Assembly (NCBI GenBank): GCA_020636225.1
Contig: JACJYI010000002.1
Coordinates: forward strand, 310,001 to 374,000
DNA length: 64,000 nucleotides
Direction of reading: 5' to 3'
Origin: Lewinellaceae bacterium
GTDB taxonomy: Bacteria > Bacteroidota > Bacteroidia > Chitinophagales > Saprospiraceae
The translations under genes were made by a program, and so were the position numbers. Within the stretch, counting starts at the first letter, position 1. Every line of letters starts with the position of its first letter. Shown one piece after another: positions 17,003-28,600 of the stretch. The notes below the pieces were generated by a model that made no database searches, had not been told where the DNA came from, and was given only the letters and a program-made list of their open reading frames with translations.

Positions 17003-17968
17003 TTAGTAGAAAAAACGAGGATTCTTGAGATTGTCACTGCCCTTGACAAGATCAATCCGGACCAGGGCTTCGGCACTTCCAGCTGAGGAATCCATAATAT
17101 CGGACAGGGAATAATCATAGGCCAGTCCAAGGCCAAACATCCGAGTCAACTGTCCGAACAGAAGTACATCGATGGAGTCTCCAGCACCATCACCGCCCAC
17201 ACGATAGGATAATCCGGTCGTGAATTTCTCATTGAACTCGAAACTCAAATTGATATCCACGTCGATCGGAGCATTCTTTACGTATTTCCCTAGTACCGAC
17301 GATCGCATGACCAGATTGTTGGAGACGGGCAGGGCAAATCCGGTCATCGCATAGTAGTGCCGGCTTTCCGCTGCCGTTTCCACATTATTGTTCGGATTGT
17401 ATCCGATGACATTTTCAATCAGGCTGGGCGCGGAAACACCAAAGAAGAAATTGTTCACTGCCAGATGCAATCCGGCGCCAACGTTCCAGTAGACGTCACT
17501 GGTCATCATGTTGTACAGGATCGACGGATCGGATGGATCAGCAATGATCAGATTCGGATCCGCGAAATCCATCTGGTAGTATTTGGCACTGCCCTGGAAT
17601 CCGATACGCAGACTCGCATTGGGCCTGTTCAGCAGATCATAGGAGTAGCTCAAAGACCCGTTCCACCGATTGAGGATTCCAATATTGTCATGATTCAAGA
17701 CAATACCAAAACCAACACGTTGGCCAAAGAAGGGTGTATTGAAGCTGACCAGTTGGGAAACCGGAGCGCCTTCAAATCCCATCCACTGGTTGCGGTAGAT
17801 GCCGACAAAACTGGCAAATCCTTCGGCCCCTGCGAATGCGGGATTGAGGTAGAGTTTGTTATACATGAACTGTGTATAATGACTCTCCTGTTGTGCCTGG
17901 AGTGTGCCGGCACCGAGGCCGAGCATTCCGATCAAGAGTAGGTACTTTATCTTCATGATCCTGTGCAT
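17003..17968 (-). CDS. PorP/SprF family type IX secretion outer-membrane protein
   Basis: A 321-residue outer-membrane beta-barrel protein. The signal peptide ends GAGTLQAQ and is followed by the family hallmark QFMYNKLYLNPAFAGAEG, then short amphipathic strands typical of PorP/SprF. Family knowledge: SprF-like proteins are needed to bring type B C-terminal-domain substrates such as SprB to the cell surface. The start codon shares one base with the stop of the upstream 1523-residue type B protein (TAATG), so this protein is coupled to its probable client. An alternative start at 17956 (MKIKYL) gives a more usual signal peptide. Confidence 0.93.
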   Translation of the reverse strand: MHRIMKIKYLLLIGMLGLGAGTLQAQQESHYTQFMYNKLYLNPAFAGAEGFASFVGIYRNQWMGFEGAPVSQLVSFNTPFFGQRVGFGIVLNHDNIGILNRWNGSLSYSYDLLNRPNASLRIGFQGSAKYYQMDFADPNLIIADPSDPSILYNMMTSDVYWNVGAGLHLAVNNFFFGVSAPSLIENVIGYNPNNNVETAAESRHYYAMTGFALPVSNNLVMRSSVLGKYVKNAPIDVDINLSFEFNEKFTTGLSYRVGGDGAGDSIDVLLFGQLTRMFGLGLAYDYSLSDIMDSSAGSAEALVRIDLVKGSDNLKNPRFFY

Positions 17969-20900
17969 TAGCGGAGTATGGTGATAAATCCGGTGACGGC
18001 ATCGGAACCGTCTCCCCGGGTAAAGACATAATAATACGTGCCGTCAGGCAGGGGCTGGGATGGGTTGCCCAGGTAGGTTCCGTCCCAGTTATTGGCATAG
18101 GGTGATGCCTGGTAGACCAGATCGCCCCATTGGTTGTAGATCCGCAAACCGTTGTTCGGATACTTGCCACTTTTGATACAGTCGATCACCACGATGTCAT
18201 TCCTGGCATCATTGTTCGGTGTGATCAGGTTGTTTGGTTTGCATGAATCATCACGCAGCTCGACCGTGATCTTCACGGTAGCCTGGTCGCAGTAATCCGG
18301 ACATTCCTGGTAACAGATCTCGTAGATGAATTCTACTGTTCCGATAAACCCGACAGCCGGAGTATAGGTAAAGGTTCCGTCGAAATTATTGATGAGCGTT
18401 CCGGAGGAAGGTTGTGTGATAAAGGTGATGTTGGCATTGGCGCCACTGTTCAGCACATCATTGTTGATCAGAGAACCGTTTGTAATGACTTCATCGTCAA
18501 AAATGACGAAGGAATCCGGATTGACCACCGGGAGATCAAGCACAAACACATCAATACTTCCAAGCAGAGTATTATTACATCCGTCGATCATGACGGATAC
18601 GGAATATGTTCCCTCGTTCAACACCGTAACCAACGGAACAGTCGGGTTTTGGAGGTTGGAAGTAAAATTGTCCGGTCCGGTCCAGGTATAGGACGCATTG
18701 GCGATGTCCTCAGCGAATAGTTCCAGGGTTTCCCCTTCACAGAGCACTTCCTTTGTAGCCGTAGCACTGACCTGATAGGGCAGGACGGTCAGATTGACCT
18801 GGCAGGTGTCTAAATTCCCCGAAGCATCACTGATTCCGAAGACCAGTGTGTAGGTGCCAGCAGGGAACACCGCCCCGCTGAATGCCCCGGCAGGGCTGAT
18901 CAGTGAACTGAATACGCCGCTGCAATTGTCCGTACCTGAGATATCCCGGTAATAGACCATCAGCTCCTTACAATCGGTCAGGACGACACTGTCGATGAAT
19001 TGGCTCGGATCCACCAGGATCCCTTCATTGGCACTCACGGTGACATCCTCGGGACATTCTGCTTCGGGAGCGAACTGATCCCGAACGGTGACAGTGAAGG
19101 AACAGACAGCGGTGTTGCCACAATCGTCAATACCCGTGTATGTGATCGGGAAACTGCCGGTCGGGAAGTTCCCGGGCTGGCCGATCTGGATGACCTGAAC
19201 ATCCGCTGTACAGTTATCAAAGAATACAGGGTCTTCCCAATCCACGGTCGCCGCACATACGGCGACATCAGCAGGTAGGAGGATCAGGGTGTCTGACGGA
19301 CAGTTCTCGAATGTGGGAGGTTCATTATCACAAACAGAGATAACGATCTGGCAAGTGCTGAGATTTCCGGATTCGTCCTCCGCTGTATAGGTGACCGTAT
19401 AGACACCGTTCGGGAAGAAACCGGGATCCGGTCCGTCAACCGTATACACGATCGTATCACTGCAATTGTCGGTAGCCAGTGGAGGATCCCAGAAGAATGA
19501 AATGCCACAACTGTCGGGATCGGCAACGAGATCGATATTCCCAGGACAATCAAAGACTGGTGCCGTCACATCCAGCACAGTCACATCAAAGGAGCAGCTG
19601 CCTACCGTGTCCGGACCAGCTGGATCGACCAGGTAGACGGTGACAACCGTCACACCAACAGGGAAGAAACTGCCTGAGGTATGTGTGGACTCAAACACCC
19701 AGTCATCGGTATTCCCGCAGCCGCCGGTAAAGCTCGGTGCATCCCAATACACCGTTGCTCCACAACTGTCCGGCGCGGAGAATTCCTCCAGACTGGTCGA
19801 ACAGAAGATGACCAGGTCACCTCCACCATCAACAGTGATGAAATACACGCAAGAATCCACATTGGCAAAATCATCAAAGGCATACCAGGTGATCTTGGTC
19901 GTGCCTTCCGGTAGTTCTATCGTGTTTCCTGTGAACGGAATATAATCGGGTGAGTCTCCGATCCGGAAGGATAGATCTGCGATCACGCCGCAATTATCCT
20001 CAACTTGGGGTACGGGTATATCCAGGATAGCCGTACAGGAATCAGTGGTAGCATCAACAGTCAGGTCGCCGGGGCAATCCGTGAATACGGGGGCGACGAA
20101 ATCAACGACGAAAATGCTGAAGCTGCAGGTATCCGCATTGCCAGCCTTGTCAGTACCAATATAGGTAAGAACAGTCTCGCCGACAGGGAAGAAGCCCTGC
20201 GTAGGCGTAGGCCCGGTGATCAGCACATTGACGTCACAGTTGTCTTCCGCATCGGGCAAATTCCAGGTGACGTTGGTTCCGCAGGTATCCGGATCAGAGT
20301 CCACAATGAGATCATTGGGACAGGTCAGGACCGGAGCTTCCACATCGGCTACGGTCACGGTGAAACTGCAGGAATCCGTCAGTCCAGCATCATCGATAGC
20401 GATGCAAAGCACTGTTGTCGGGCCACCCGGGAAGGAAGTCCCGGATGGGAAATTACAGGTAACCTCTACATCGGGATCACAATCGTCAAGGGCACTTGGG
20501 TCCGTCCAGGTAACGATAGCGGAGCAAAGGCCTGGTTCCGTATCTACTGTCACATCGGATGGACAATTGAAGATCACTGGAGGAATGTCATCCACGATCT
20601 GCATGACACCATTGATGGTATCGACCGGGATCAGTACGGGAAACTGAGGAGGCGTTTGGGCAACGGATGCCTGGATCGGCACGGAGGGATAGTTGATCAA
20701 CAGGAGGTCAGAGGTAGAATTCAGTCCACCAATGATCTTGAAACGCAGGCAGAACAACGACTCATCATCGGGGATGCTGACCCCACCCGGATTGAACCAG
20801 CTGAAGGTCAATGTATCCGTAGGATTGTTGGGGCCGAAGTTCGAGCTGTTCAGTGCCAGTAGAGGGTTGGTCGAGGTGATGGTGTCCAGCATCAGGATGG

Positions 20901-22539
20901 ATCCGTCCCAGGTGAAGCCGAATTGCAGGCTGGCGAGGTTGTTGAACCCGGTCGTCCGGATGCAAACTTCCAGGGTGGTGTCCGTACAATAGACATTCTC
21001 CGCATCCACAATGATCTGCAGCGTGTCTTCCAGCACAGTCACCACGAACTGACAGGTATCCTGCAGGTTTCCCTGGTCTCTGACGATATATCGAACACCT
21101 GTGGTGCCCAGGTTAAAGAGCTGTCCGCTTGCAGAACCATTCCCGCCGTTGATGGTGGCACCCGTCATGATCCAGGTGGTATCGACGATGCCGCAATTGT
21201 CATCCGCTGACGGGTCAATCTGGTCAATGGCGACGGGGTCGGTTGTTTGGGGAATGGTGATCGTCAGATCAGGAGGGCAGGTCACCGTTGGCGCGAGGGT
21301 ATCCACCACCTGGATCGTTCCGGAGAATGTCTCGACACCGACGACGATCGGAAAGCCGGGAGGAGGTACGGCAATGGACGCCTGGATGGGCAAAGCCGGC
21401 ATATCATCAAATCGGATGACCGCATTCGTGCCCGGATTGCTGGTGATATTGAAGTTGAGGCAAAACAAAATGGAGTCATCGGGTATGGTCACTCCTCCTG
21501 GATTGAACCAGCTGAAGGTGAGGGTATCCACGATACCACCTGACGGGCCGAAGTTGCCCGGGGTAAGGGTCAGTAAGGGGTTGAAGTTGGATAATCCCGT
21601 AAACTGGATCAATGCAGGATTCCAGTACATGCCGAATTGCAGGCTTGCCAGCGAATTGAAGTTTTGAGCGGTGACATGCACCGTATAGGCAGTATCATCA
21701 CAAGCGGCGATTCCCGCTATGGCAAAGAGGCGAAGAATGGTATCCTTGACCTCCACCAGGAAGGAGCAATCCACATTGTTGCCGGCAAAGTCAATTGCCT
21801 GATAGTTGACGTTCGTCACCCCTGCATTGAAGGATAAGCCACTTGCGGAACCAAGACCTGAACCCATGGTGGCCCCGGACAGCGTGTAGATAAGGCTATC
21901 CACAGCACAATTGTCCTCGGCACTGGGGTCGATCCCCCCGACCACCAGGGAAGGGATTCCCGGGTTGGTGATGATAACAGTGTCCTGAGGGCATACAATC
22001 GTTGGGGCCTGGGTATCCGTGATGAACACATCCGCATTCAGGGTGTCAACATTGACTTCCTGAATGGATCCGTTGATGATCTTTCCGCAAGCAATGGCGG
22101 TATACTGATTGGAAAAGTCCAGAGAGCCCAGAAGTCCACCATCACCTTTGACGGTGAATGTCAGCGTAAACAAGGTTGAACTATCCGGGATACTGGCACC
22201 AACGGCATTGAACCATTGGAAGGTCAGGGTGTCATTGTCCAACGATGGGGAATACGGGCCAAAATTGAACTGACTGAGTCCCAGGGTTGCGTTCAGATTG
22301 CCAATGGGTGGCCCGGCAAAATCCAGGGTATTGGCATTCCAGACCATGCTGAAATCCAAGGCGACCACCTGATCAAAATTGACCACTTTGACCGGCACAA
22401 CGATCACATCACCGCATTCGGCCTGGATATCCTCAACATAGAGCGTCAATTCGTTCTGACCGAACGCAGACATGCCGGCAAGGAGTAGCAGGGCACACAT
22501 CCAGGTGTGTTTCCTCAGGTCTTTCAAGTACTTATCCAT
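17968..22539 (-). CDS. Giant T9SS surface protein: three cohesin-like domains, HYR repeats, type B C-terminal domain
   Basis: A 1523-residue exported protein. Signal peptide ends MSAFGQ (1-28). Three cohesin-like beta-sandwich domains (about 30-172, 268-412, 505-650) alternate with HYR domains (176-265, 415-502). Cohesin-like copies 2 and 3 are close relatives (TLTFSWFNPGGVTIPDD versus TLTFSWFNPGGVSIPDD). About seven further HYR domains fill 652-1252, then an Ig/PKD-like domain (1255-1335), a cadherin-like domain (1338-1428) and a gliding-motility-associated type B C-terminal domain (1433-1523, with NLITPNNDARND and YNQWGDLVYQA). Type B domains direct T9SS export with a SprF-like partner, which is the next gene. 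Likely an adhesin. The cohesin call is from fold-level pattern recognition, not a search. Confidence 0.88.
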   Translation of the reverse strand: MDKYLKDLRKHTWMCALLLLAGMSAFGQNELTLYVEDIQAECGDVIVVPVKVVNFDQVVALDFSMVWNANTLDFAGPPIGNLNATLGLSQFNFGPYSPSLDNDTLTFQWFNAVGASIPDSSTLFTLTFTVKGDGGLLGSLDFSNQYTAIACGKIINGSIQEVNVDTLNADVFITDTQAPTIVCPQDTVIITNPGIPSLVVGGIDPSAEDNCAVDSLIYTLSGATMGSGLGSASGLSFNAGVTNVNYQAIDFAGNNVDCSFLVEVKDTILRLFAIAGIAACDDTAYTVHVTAQNFNSLASLQFGMYWNPALIQFTGLSNFNPLLTLTPGNFGPSGGIVDTLTFSWFNPGGVTIPDDSILFCLNFNITSNPGTNAVIRFDDMPALPIQASIAVPPPGFPIVVGVETFSGTIQVVDTLAPTVTCPPDLTITIPQTTDPVAIDQIDPSADDNCGIVDTTWIMTGATINGGNGSASGQLFNLGTTGVRYIVRDQGNLQDTCQFVVTVLEDTLQIIVDAENVYCTDTTLEVCIRTTGFNNLASLQFGFTWDGSILMLDTITSTNPLLALNSSNFGPNNPTDTLTFSWFNPGGVSIPDDESLFCLRFKIIGGLNSTSDLLLINYPSVPIQASVAQTPPQFPVLIPVDTINGVMQIVDDIPPVIFNCPSDVTVDTEPGLCSAIVTWTDPSALDDCDPDVEVTCNFPSGTSFPGGPTTVLCIAIDDAGLTDSCSFTVTVADVEAPVLTCPNDLIVDSDPDTCGTNVTWNLPDAEDNCDVNVLITGPTPTQGFFPVGETVLTYIGTDKAGNADTCSFSIFVVDFVAPVFTDCPGDLTVDATTDSCTAILDIPVPQVEDNCGVIADLSFRIGDSPDYIPFTGNTIELPEGTTKITWYAFDDFANVDSCVYFITVDGGGDLVIFCSTSLEEFSAPDSCGATVYWDAPSFTGGCGNTDDWVFESTHTSGSFFPVGVTVVTVYLVDPAGPDTVGSCSFDVTVLDVTAPVFDCPGNIDLVADPDSCGISFFWDPPLATDNCSDTIVYTVDGPDPGFFPNGVYTVTYTAEDESGNLSTCQIVISVCDNEPPTFENCPSDTLILLPADVAVCAATVDWEDPVFFDNCTADVQVIQIGQPGNFPTGSFPITYTGIDDCGNTAVCSFTVTVRDQFAPEAECPEDVTVSANEGILVDPSQFIDSVVLTDCKELMVYYRDISGTDNCSGVFSSLISPAGAFSGAVFPAGTYTLVFGISDASGNLDTCQVNLTVLPYQVSATATKEVLCEGETLELFAEDIANASYTWTGPDNFTSNLQNPTVPLVTVLNEGTYSVSVMIDGCNNTLLGSIDVFVLDLPVVNPDSFVIFDDEVITNGSLINNDVLNSGANANITFITQPSSGTLINNFDGTFTYTPAVGFIGTVEFIYEICYQECPDYCDQATVKITVELRDDSCKPNNLITPNNDARNDIVVIDCIKSGKYPNNGLRIYNQWGDLVYQASPYANNWDGTYLGNPSQPLPDGTYYYVFTRGDGSDAVTGFITILR

Positions 22540-22563
22540 GAGTAGGAATTAACATGCAACAGG

Positions 22564-22571
22564 CTAAAATA
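22564..22571 (-). promoter_or_regulatory. Possible minus-7 box of the type B adhesin operon
   Basis: Minus-strand TATTTTAG matches TAnnTTTG in five of six fixed positions, 24 bases upstream of the ATG at 22539 and after the terminator at 22609-22640. This suggests the operon has its own promoter. Confidence 0.35.
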
Positions 22572-22608
22572 CAACGTCCCGCCTCAGCGACAGGAGAAAA
22601 TTTGGAAA

Positions 22609-22640
22609 ATCCCCGGGGAAGGTGGTCCTTCCCCGGGGAT
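22609..22640 (-). terminator. Strong hairpin terminator after the 3253-residue HYR gene
   Basis: A perfect 14-bp inverted repeat (ATCCCCGGGGAAGG / CCTTCCCCGGGGAT) with a 4-base loop, followed by TTTTCC on the minus strand, lies 6 bases after the stop of the giant gene. It separates that gene from the type B adhesin operon. Confidence 0.9.
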
Positions 22641-22645
22641 CATGA

Positions 22646-25600
22646 TTAATCCTGATAGATCAGTTTTCCAAGGGCTCTGGAACCATTGGATTCCAGAATG
22701 TAGTGATACAAGCCCGGAACAGACATTTCCGATTGGTGGACGGGAATGGCATTGTATCCGGCGACTCCCTCTGTTCTTCTGACCAGGACAGGCTTGCCCG
22801 TCAGATCCATGACCATCAGCTTCACAGGACCAGCCTGTGGCAACGTAAATTCGATCAGGGTTTGATCACTGAACGGGTTGGGGCGGTTGCCCAGAAGGGC
22901 AAACGGTACAGTTGTCTCAGGTTGATCCTGGATCGGTTGGAATACCAGATCGATGCCAACTGGTGTTTGTGGATCAACATAGGCGATCTCACCGACATAG
23001 CTGGTGGTCAGATCCAGGATATCGCTCAACCTGGCTTGGTCAGCCAAGACATTGAAGTACATCGTGAACATGACATCACCAGTGTTCAACTGTGTTGAAT
23101 TCGGTGAGGCCCACAAGTGGGTCAGGAGACCATTGACCTGATCATCCGTTCCGAAATTGCCAATGGACATACCAGAAAGAACCTGGCCGGTAGCTCCTGT
23201 GAATTGAAGGACGGAGGGATCGAATGCCCAGGCCAGCTGATAGGCCCGGATCGCCTCGATATTCCCCACTGTGACAGGCACTGCCAGGGTCTGGCCCTGG
23301 ACCAGTTTCTGATCCTGAATGGACAGGATCATGGCATCATCACTTCGTGTCAACTCGATATCACCACCAGTAACTTTGGTTGTATCCACATCACCATTGA
23401 CATCACCCATCTTGATGGCGATGAAATCCGTGTTGGGCTTATTTCCAGAGATCACCGGATAGGTTACCTGGTCAGGCCATCCTGTTGCCCACGGCTCAGT
23501 CGGCATGGGGAAGACATGGCTGGCATCGACGAAGACCCATGATGTCACATTGGGGAACGTGTCTTTGTTGTTCAGGATCGTGAACTGGAACTGCGCGATA
23601 TCAATACCATTGATCTGGTTGTTTCCATTTTCATCAGCAGCGATCAGTTGCCAGGTCTGTTGCAACGGCTTCAGGTTTGGCGGGGCAAGAATGTGCTGTT
23701 GAATAATGGCAAAGTCAAGTGAAGTGACACCGTTGGCTGGCAGGGTGTCCTTCGATGGACGAACCGTAACGGTACTGCCTGATGGCACGATGAACTCATA
23801 GTAACCATCGATATCGGTGAAATACGTACCACTCTGAGAACCCGTCATGTTGACATACGTCCGTGCCACAGGTTTCCCCCACGGGGTCAGGATCTTACCG
23901 GAGATCGTGTCAAATGGCACTCCCGCTATCTGCACGAAAACCTGGATAGTCTTCATACAGCCGGTATTCACATCCGTGATCATCAAGGTGTAGGTGCCGG
24001 AAGCCAGATTGGCGATCGATGGTGTTATCGCATTTCCAGGTGTCCACAGATACGTGAACTGCCCGGATCCACCGGTAACGGTAACATCAATTGCACCATC
24101 ATTGGCATTCATGAAGGTTTCCGGAGTGACATTGACCGTCGTATTGATGGTCAATGCAGGATCGGCATCGACATTGATACTGGAGGAACAGGTATTGCTG
24201 TTGCCCTGCTGGTCCGTGACCGTCATTTGGACGATATTCACTCCAAGGTCCTTGCAATCGAAGGAATCCTGGCTCAAGGTAAATGCAAGATCGGGGTAAG
24301 CCGTACAGTTATCCTTACTCAGATCATCGATCTGGGCAGAGGTGATCACAGCCAGCCCGTCAGAATTCAGCGAGACATTGACCTGAGCGATGCAGAATGC
24401 ATTCGGAATGGAGTTATCGATCACCCGAATGTGGACGGTCCGCTGGCTCTGATTACCGCATAGATCCGTCGCCGTAAAGGTGATCGTGTACAACTGGTCT
24501 GCAGAATACTTGCCACTGGCACTGATTCCACCGCTACCTACAGGTGAATTGTTGGTAACCACAATGTCACTGGCATCCTGGCAATCAATGATCTGGGCGA
24601 CCAGATTGACGTCAACCGTACAACTGTCTGCATTGAAATCGTTCGTGTACAGGAATACGGTATCCACAGGCAGACCGAAAATTACCGGGGCCTGAATGTC
24701 CACAACGGTAATGGTCTGGGTATGGAAAGTGGCATTCCCACATGCATCCGTAGCTGTCCATGTCCGCGTGACGACATAAGCATAGTCTGTACACGTGTTG
24801 TTGCTGGTCTGCGTAGACGTTTCTGTGATGCCAACTGTTACCGGCGTACCACAGTTGTCTGTGGCCACCAGGGTCGGTGGAGTAGGAGGATTCACCCCGC
24901 AGGCAATGGTAATGTCTGCAGGTAATGATGATGTGAATACCGGAGCCTGATTGTCCGTCACGGAGATAGTCTGCGTACAATTCAGGTTGTTACCGGAACC
25001 ATCGATGATCGACCATGTCCGGATGATGTTGTAACAGATCGTTCCACCGACTGTGACCGTCGCATCCGTAAAGTTAAAGCTGGTGCCGCAAGCGTCTGAT
25101 ACTGTCGGGAAACCAAGAACTAACGGGTCAATGGTATTCTGACAATCGATGGTCACATCCGGTGCACAGCTGATCAATGTCGGTATGGTATTGTCGATTA
25201 CGGTCAGGGTTGCCGGACAGGAGGCGGTATTGCCAGCGAGGTCCGTTACAGTCAATGTGATCGTGAATGATTTGCCGGCATCATCGCAATCGAAGGTATC
25301 CGGGAACACATCCAGGGTCACTTCATTGGTTGAGAATGGTGTGAGACAATTGTCATAGCTTCCATTGTCGACAATGAAGGCCGGAATGACCAGGTCACCT
25401 TGTGGATTCAACGGCAGGGTAATGCTGTTCACACAAACGGCGGTCGGTGGGGTCTTATCCTCGATGATAATGACCACTTCCTTGAAGGAATGGTTTCCAC
25501 AAGGGTCGGTTGCCGTAAAGAACAGCGTGGTTTCTCCGATAGGATACTGGCCGGAGGCATTGAGCGTACCACTGCTGCCATTCGTCCCCTGGAAGGTGAC

Positions 25601-28600
25601 CGCCAGGTTGGCAAACGCCGCGCAATTGTCCGTGAGCTTGATATTATCAACGACCAGCAGGATCTGGCCCTGGCAATTGAATGGGTTTGTCACACCATAG
25701 ATGGTGTCCGGCATGGCTGAGGTCCAAACAGGGTCTTCCACATCCTGCACATTGATAACCTGTTGGAGTGTCGACACATTGTTGTTGACATCGGTTGCTG
25801 TCCATGTGCGTACAATGGTATAGGTGTAGAAGTTGCAGTTGTTTGGATTCAATCCCTTTGTCGTCGTTTCATTGAAGATATTGCTCAATATTCCGCATGC
25901 ATCGGAGGGCAGGACATTCGGCACTGGCGGGATCGTCTGACAATTCGCGGTAATCGTGGAATTGCCGGTATTGAATGTCGGTGCCGTTACATCCCGCACC
26001 AGGACATTCGCGGTACAGGTATTGCTATTGCCATGGACATCCACGGCTGTCAGGGTCACCGTATTGTTGCCGACATGGGCGCAAGTAAAGATTGACTGAC
26101 TCAAAGACAGATTGGCAATGCCGCAATTGTCCTTCGTGCCGCCATCGATCTGAGCCGGTGTAATGCTGGCATTACCGGCTGCATCCAGATTGATAGTGAT
26201 ATCATCACAGTCCATGACCGGCGGTACCAGGTCATCCTCAACAATGATCTGCTGCGTCTGCTGTACGGATCCATTAGTACCTACATAGGTCCAGATGACC
26301 GTATACAGACCAGTCGTGAACTCATACAGTGGTGGGTTGAAACTGATCTGGTTGCCCTTGTCAGGGATACCATTGATGATGTCTCCGCAATCATTGGCGG
26401 TGGGAGGGCTCAGGATCAGGGAGTTGCAATCCGTGCTGTCCTTTGGCAATGAGGCCTGGTCAGGTACTGGCAGGTTGACATCGTCAAGGGTTACCGTGAA
26501 GGAACAGTTTCCGGAAAGTCCCAATGGATTCGGATCCGTGACCGTGATCGTCACGGTAAAGGACTCACCATCGGCAGGGGTCAATCCGGGCACATTGGCC
26601 AGGAGAGTACCTTCAGCAGGTGATTGATCATAAATCAGGTTGCCGGCACAGTTGTCGGAAACGTTTTGGATCAATCCCAGATAATCCTGTACCGTTCCAT
26701 CGGCACAGATCGTATTCATGGTCTGATTAGGTGGACAGGTCACGGTAGGAGCGATATTATCGATGACCTCGATCGTAAAGCTGCAAACGGAGCTGTTGCC
26801 ATTGATATCATTCACCGTATAGCTGATGGTGGTGATCCCGATCGGGAACAGGGCCTGGTTGAGCAGGAATGGAGGGTAAGGACCATTCTGGAAGTACGGA
26901 TACACCGGAACCACATCCGGGTCTGAAATACTTTCCGTGATCGTGCTGATGCCACAATTGTCATCAACATCTCCGGTGCCTTCAAAGGTTGGCGACCAGG
27001 TCACGAGGGCATTGCAGGTTCCGGCGGTGACGTTCTGAGTCTTGTTGCTCTGGCAGAAATTGATGATCGGAGCCTCATCGTCCACGACGGTGATCTCCAG
27101 GGTGCACGTTGCGGTCAGACCGACAGCATCAGTGACCGTCCAGGTCACAGGATAGGTTCCTGTCGTCAGAACGACGCCTGCCAGTGAACTGCTGTTGTTC
27201 AGGCTGTTGGTGATCGTTGCACCCGGGCAGTTGTCAATGAAACTGATCGGGTCAAACTCGTTGCCATTGATGGTATACTCACAATCGCCCTGGCCATCCG
27301 CCGAGGTATTCCGGGAACCGGAAGCGGCACAGGTGATGCCAGGTAACTCATTATCGATCACTGTAATGCTGAATGAGCAATTGGCACTCAAGCCGTGTTC
27401 GTCGATAACGGTATACGTGGCGTTCGTCAAGCCTTTGCTCAATGTTGCAAACAGTGGGTTGCTGATCTGGGCGTTCAGGTTCGAAATGCCGTCAGGACCA
27501 TTCAATGTCAATGTATAACTGCCAATCGCGCAGTTGTCGCTGACGTTGGGGACGGGTATGGTGGCCAGGCCTGAACAATTGTATCCGCCATCATTGGAAG
27601 TGTTGACAGACAAGTTGGACGGACAGCCACCGATGATGGTTGGAGGAGTCACGTCATTGATGGTCAGTGTGGTGGCACAATACCCCTTATTCCCATTGAA
27701 GTCGAGTACTTCCAATGAAATATTGTGAACTCCGACTTCTGAACATCCAAACATCTTTGATGAGCTGTATGCTCCGCCATTGACGGAGAAGCTGTATCCA
27801 ACGATCGAACAGTTGTCTGTAGAGTTATTGTTGAATGCGGTCGCATTCACGGATACTGAACCCGGGTTGGATGAACTCAGATTTACATTCACCGGCTTGC
27901 ATTGCGCATTCGGTGGCGTCAGGTCTTCCAATACAGTAATCTGTTGGCTCTGCTGGACGGATCCATTGGTACCAACATAGGTCCAGATGACAAAATAGTT
28001 GCCGATCCCGTACTGATAGACGGGTGGGGAGACATTGACCAGCGTACCCTGGCTGGGGATACCGTAAATGGTATTTCCACATTCCAGGGCCGTTGGCGCT
28101 GCGATTGTGATGTCATTGCATTCCGAGAATGCAGGAGGCAGGCTGGGGCCATTGATGGTTGGCACGGGCACACTAACCTCATCCAGGGTGACCGTGAACG
28201 TGCAAGAGGTTGACAGCCCCTGAGGATTGTTATCCGTGACGGTGATGGTCACATCGAAGACCTCTCCATCGGCAGGGGTCAGTCCAGGCACGAGAGCCAG
28301 GTTCGTTCCAGCCGCAGGGTTCTGGGTAATGGTGTAATCGGAGCAGTTGTCCGATACCAGGGTGATCGATGGGATATAGTTCTGGACCGATCCCTGGCCA
28401 CAGGTAATTCCCAGTACCTGGTCAGCGGGGCAGATCACCTGAGGTGCTTCGATATCCTCAATGGTTACTGTGAAGCTGCAGGTTGATGTATTGTTCGACT
28501 GATCTGTCACCGTGTACAGAATGGTTGTCGTGCCGACAGGGAAACTGGTCTGCGGAATGGAAAGGGGATTCGTCTGATCGTAGGGATAATTGTTGTTGAT

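Noticed and set aside
20005..20862. Plus-strand open frame of 285 codons
   Set aside because: Antisense to the cohesin-like/HYR gene; its regularity mirrors the repeated domains of the opposite strand.
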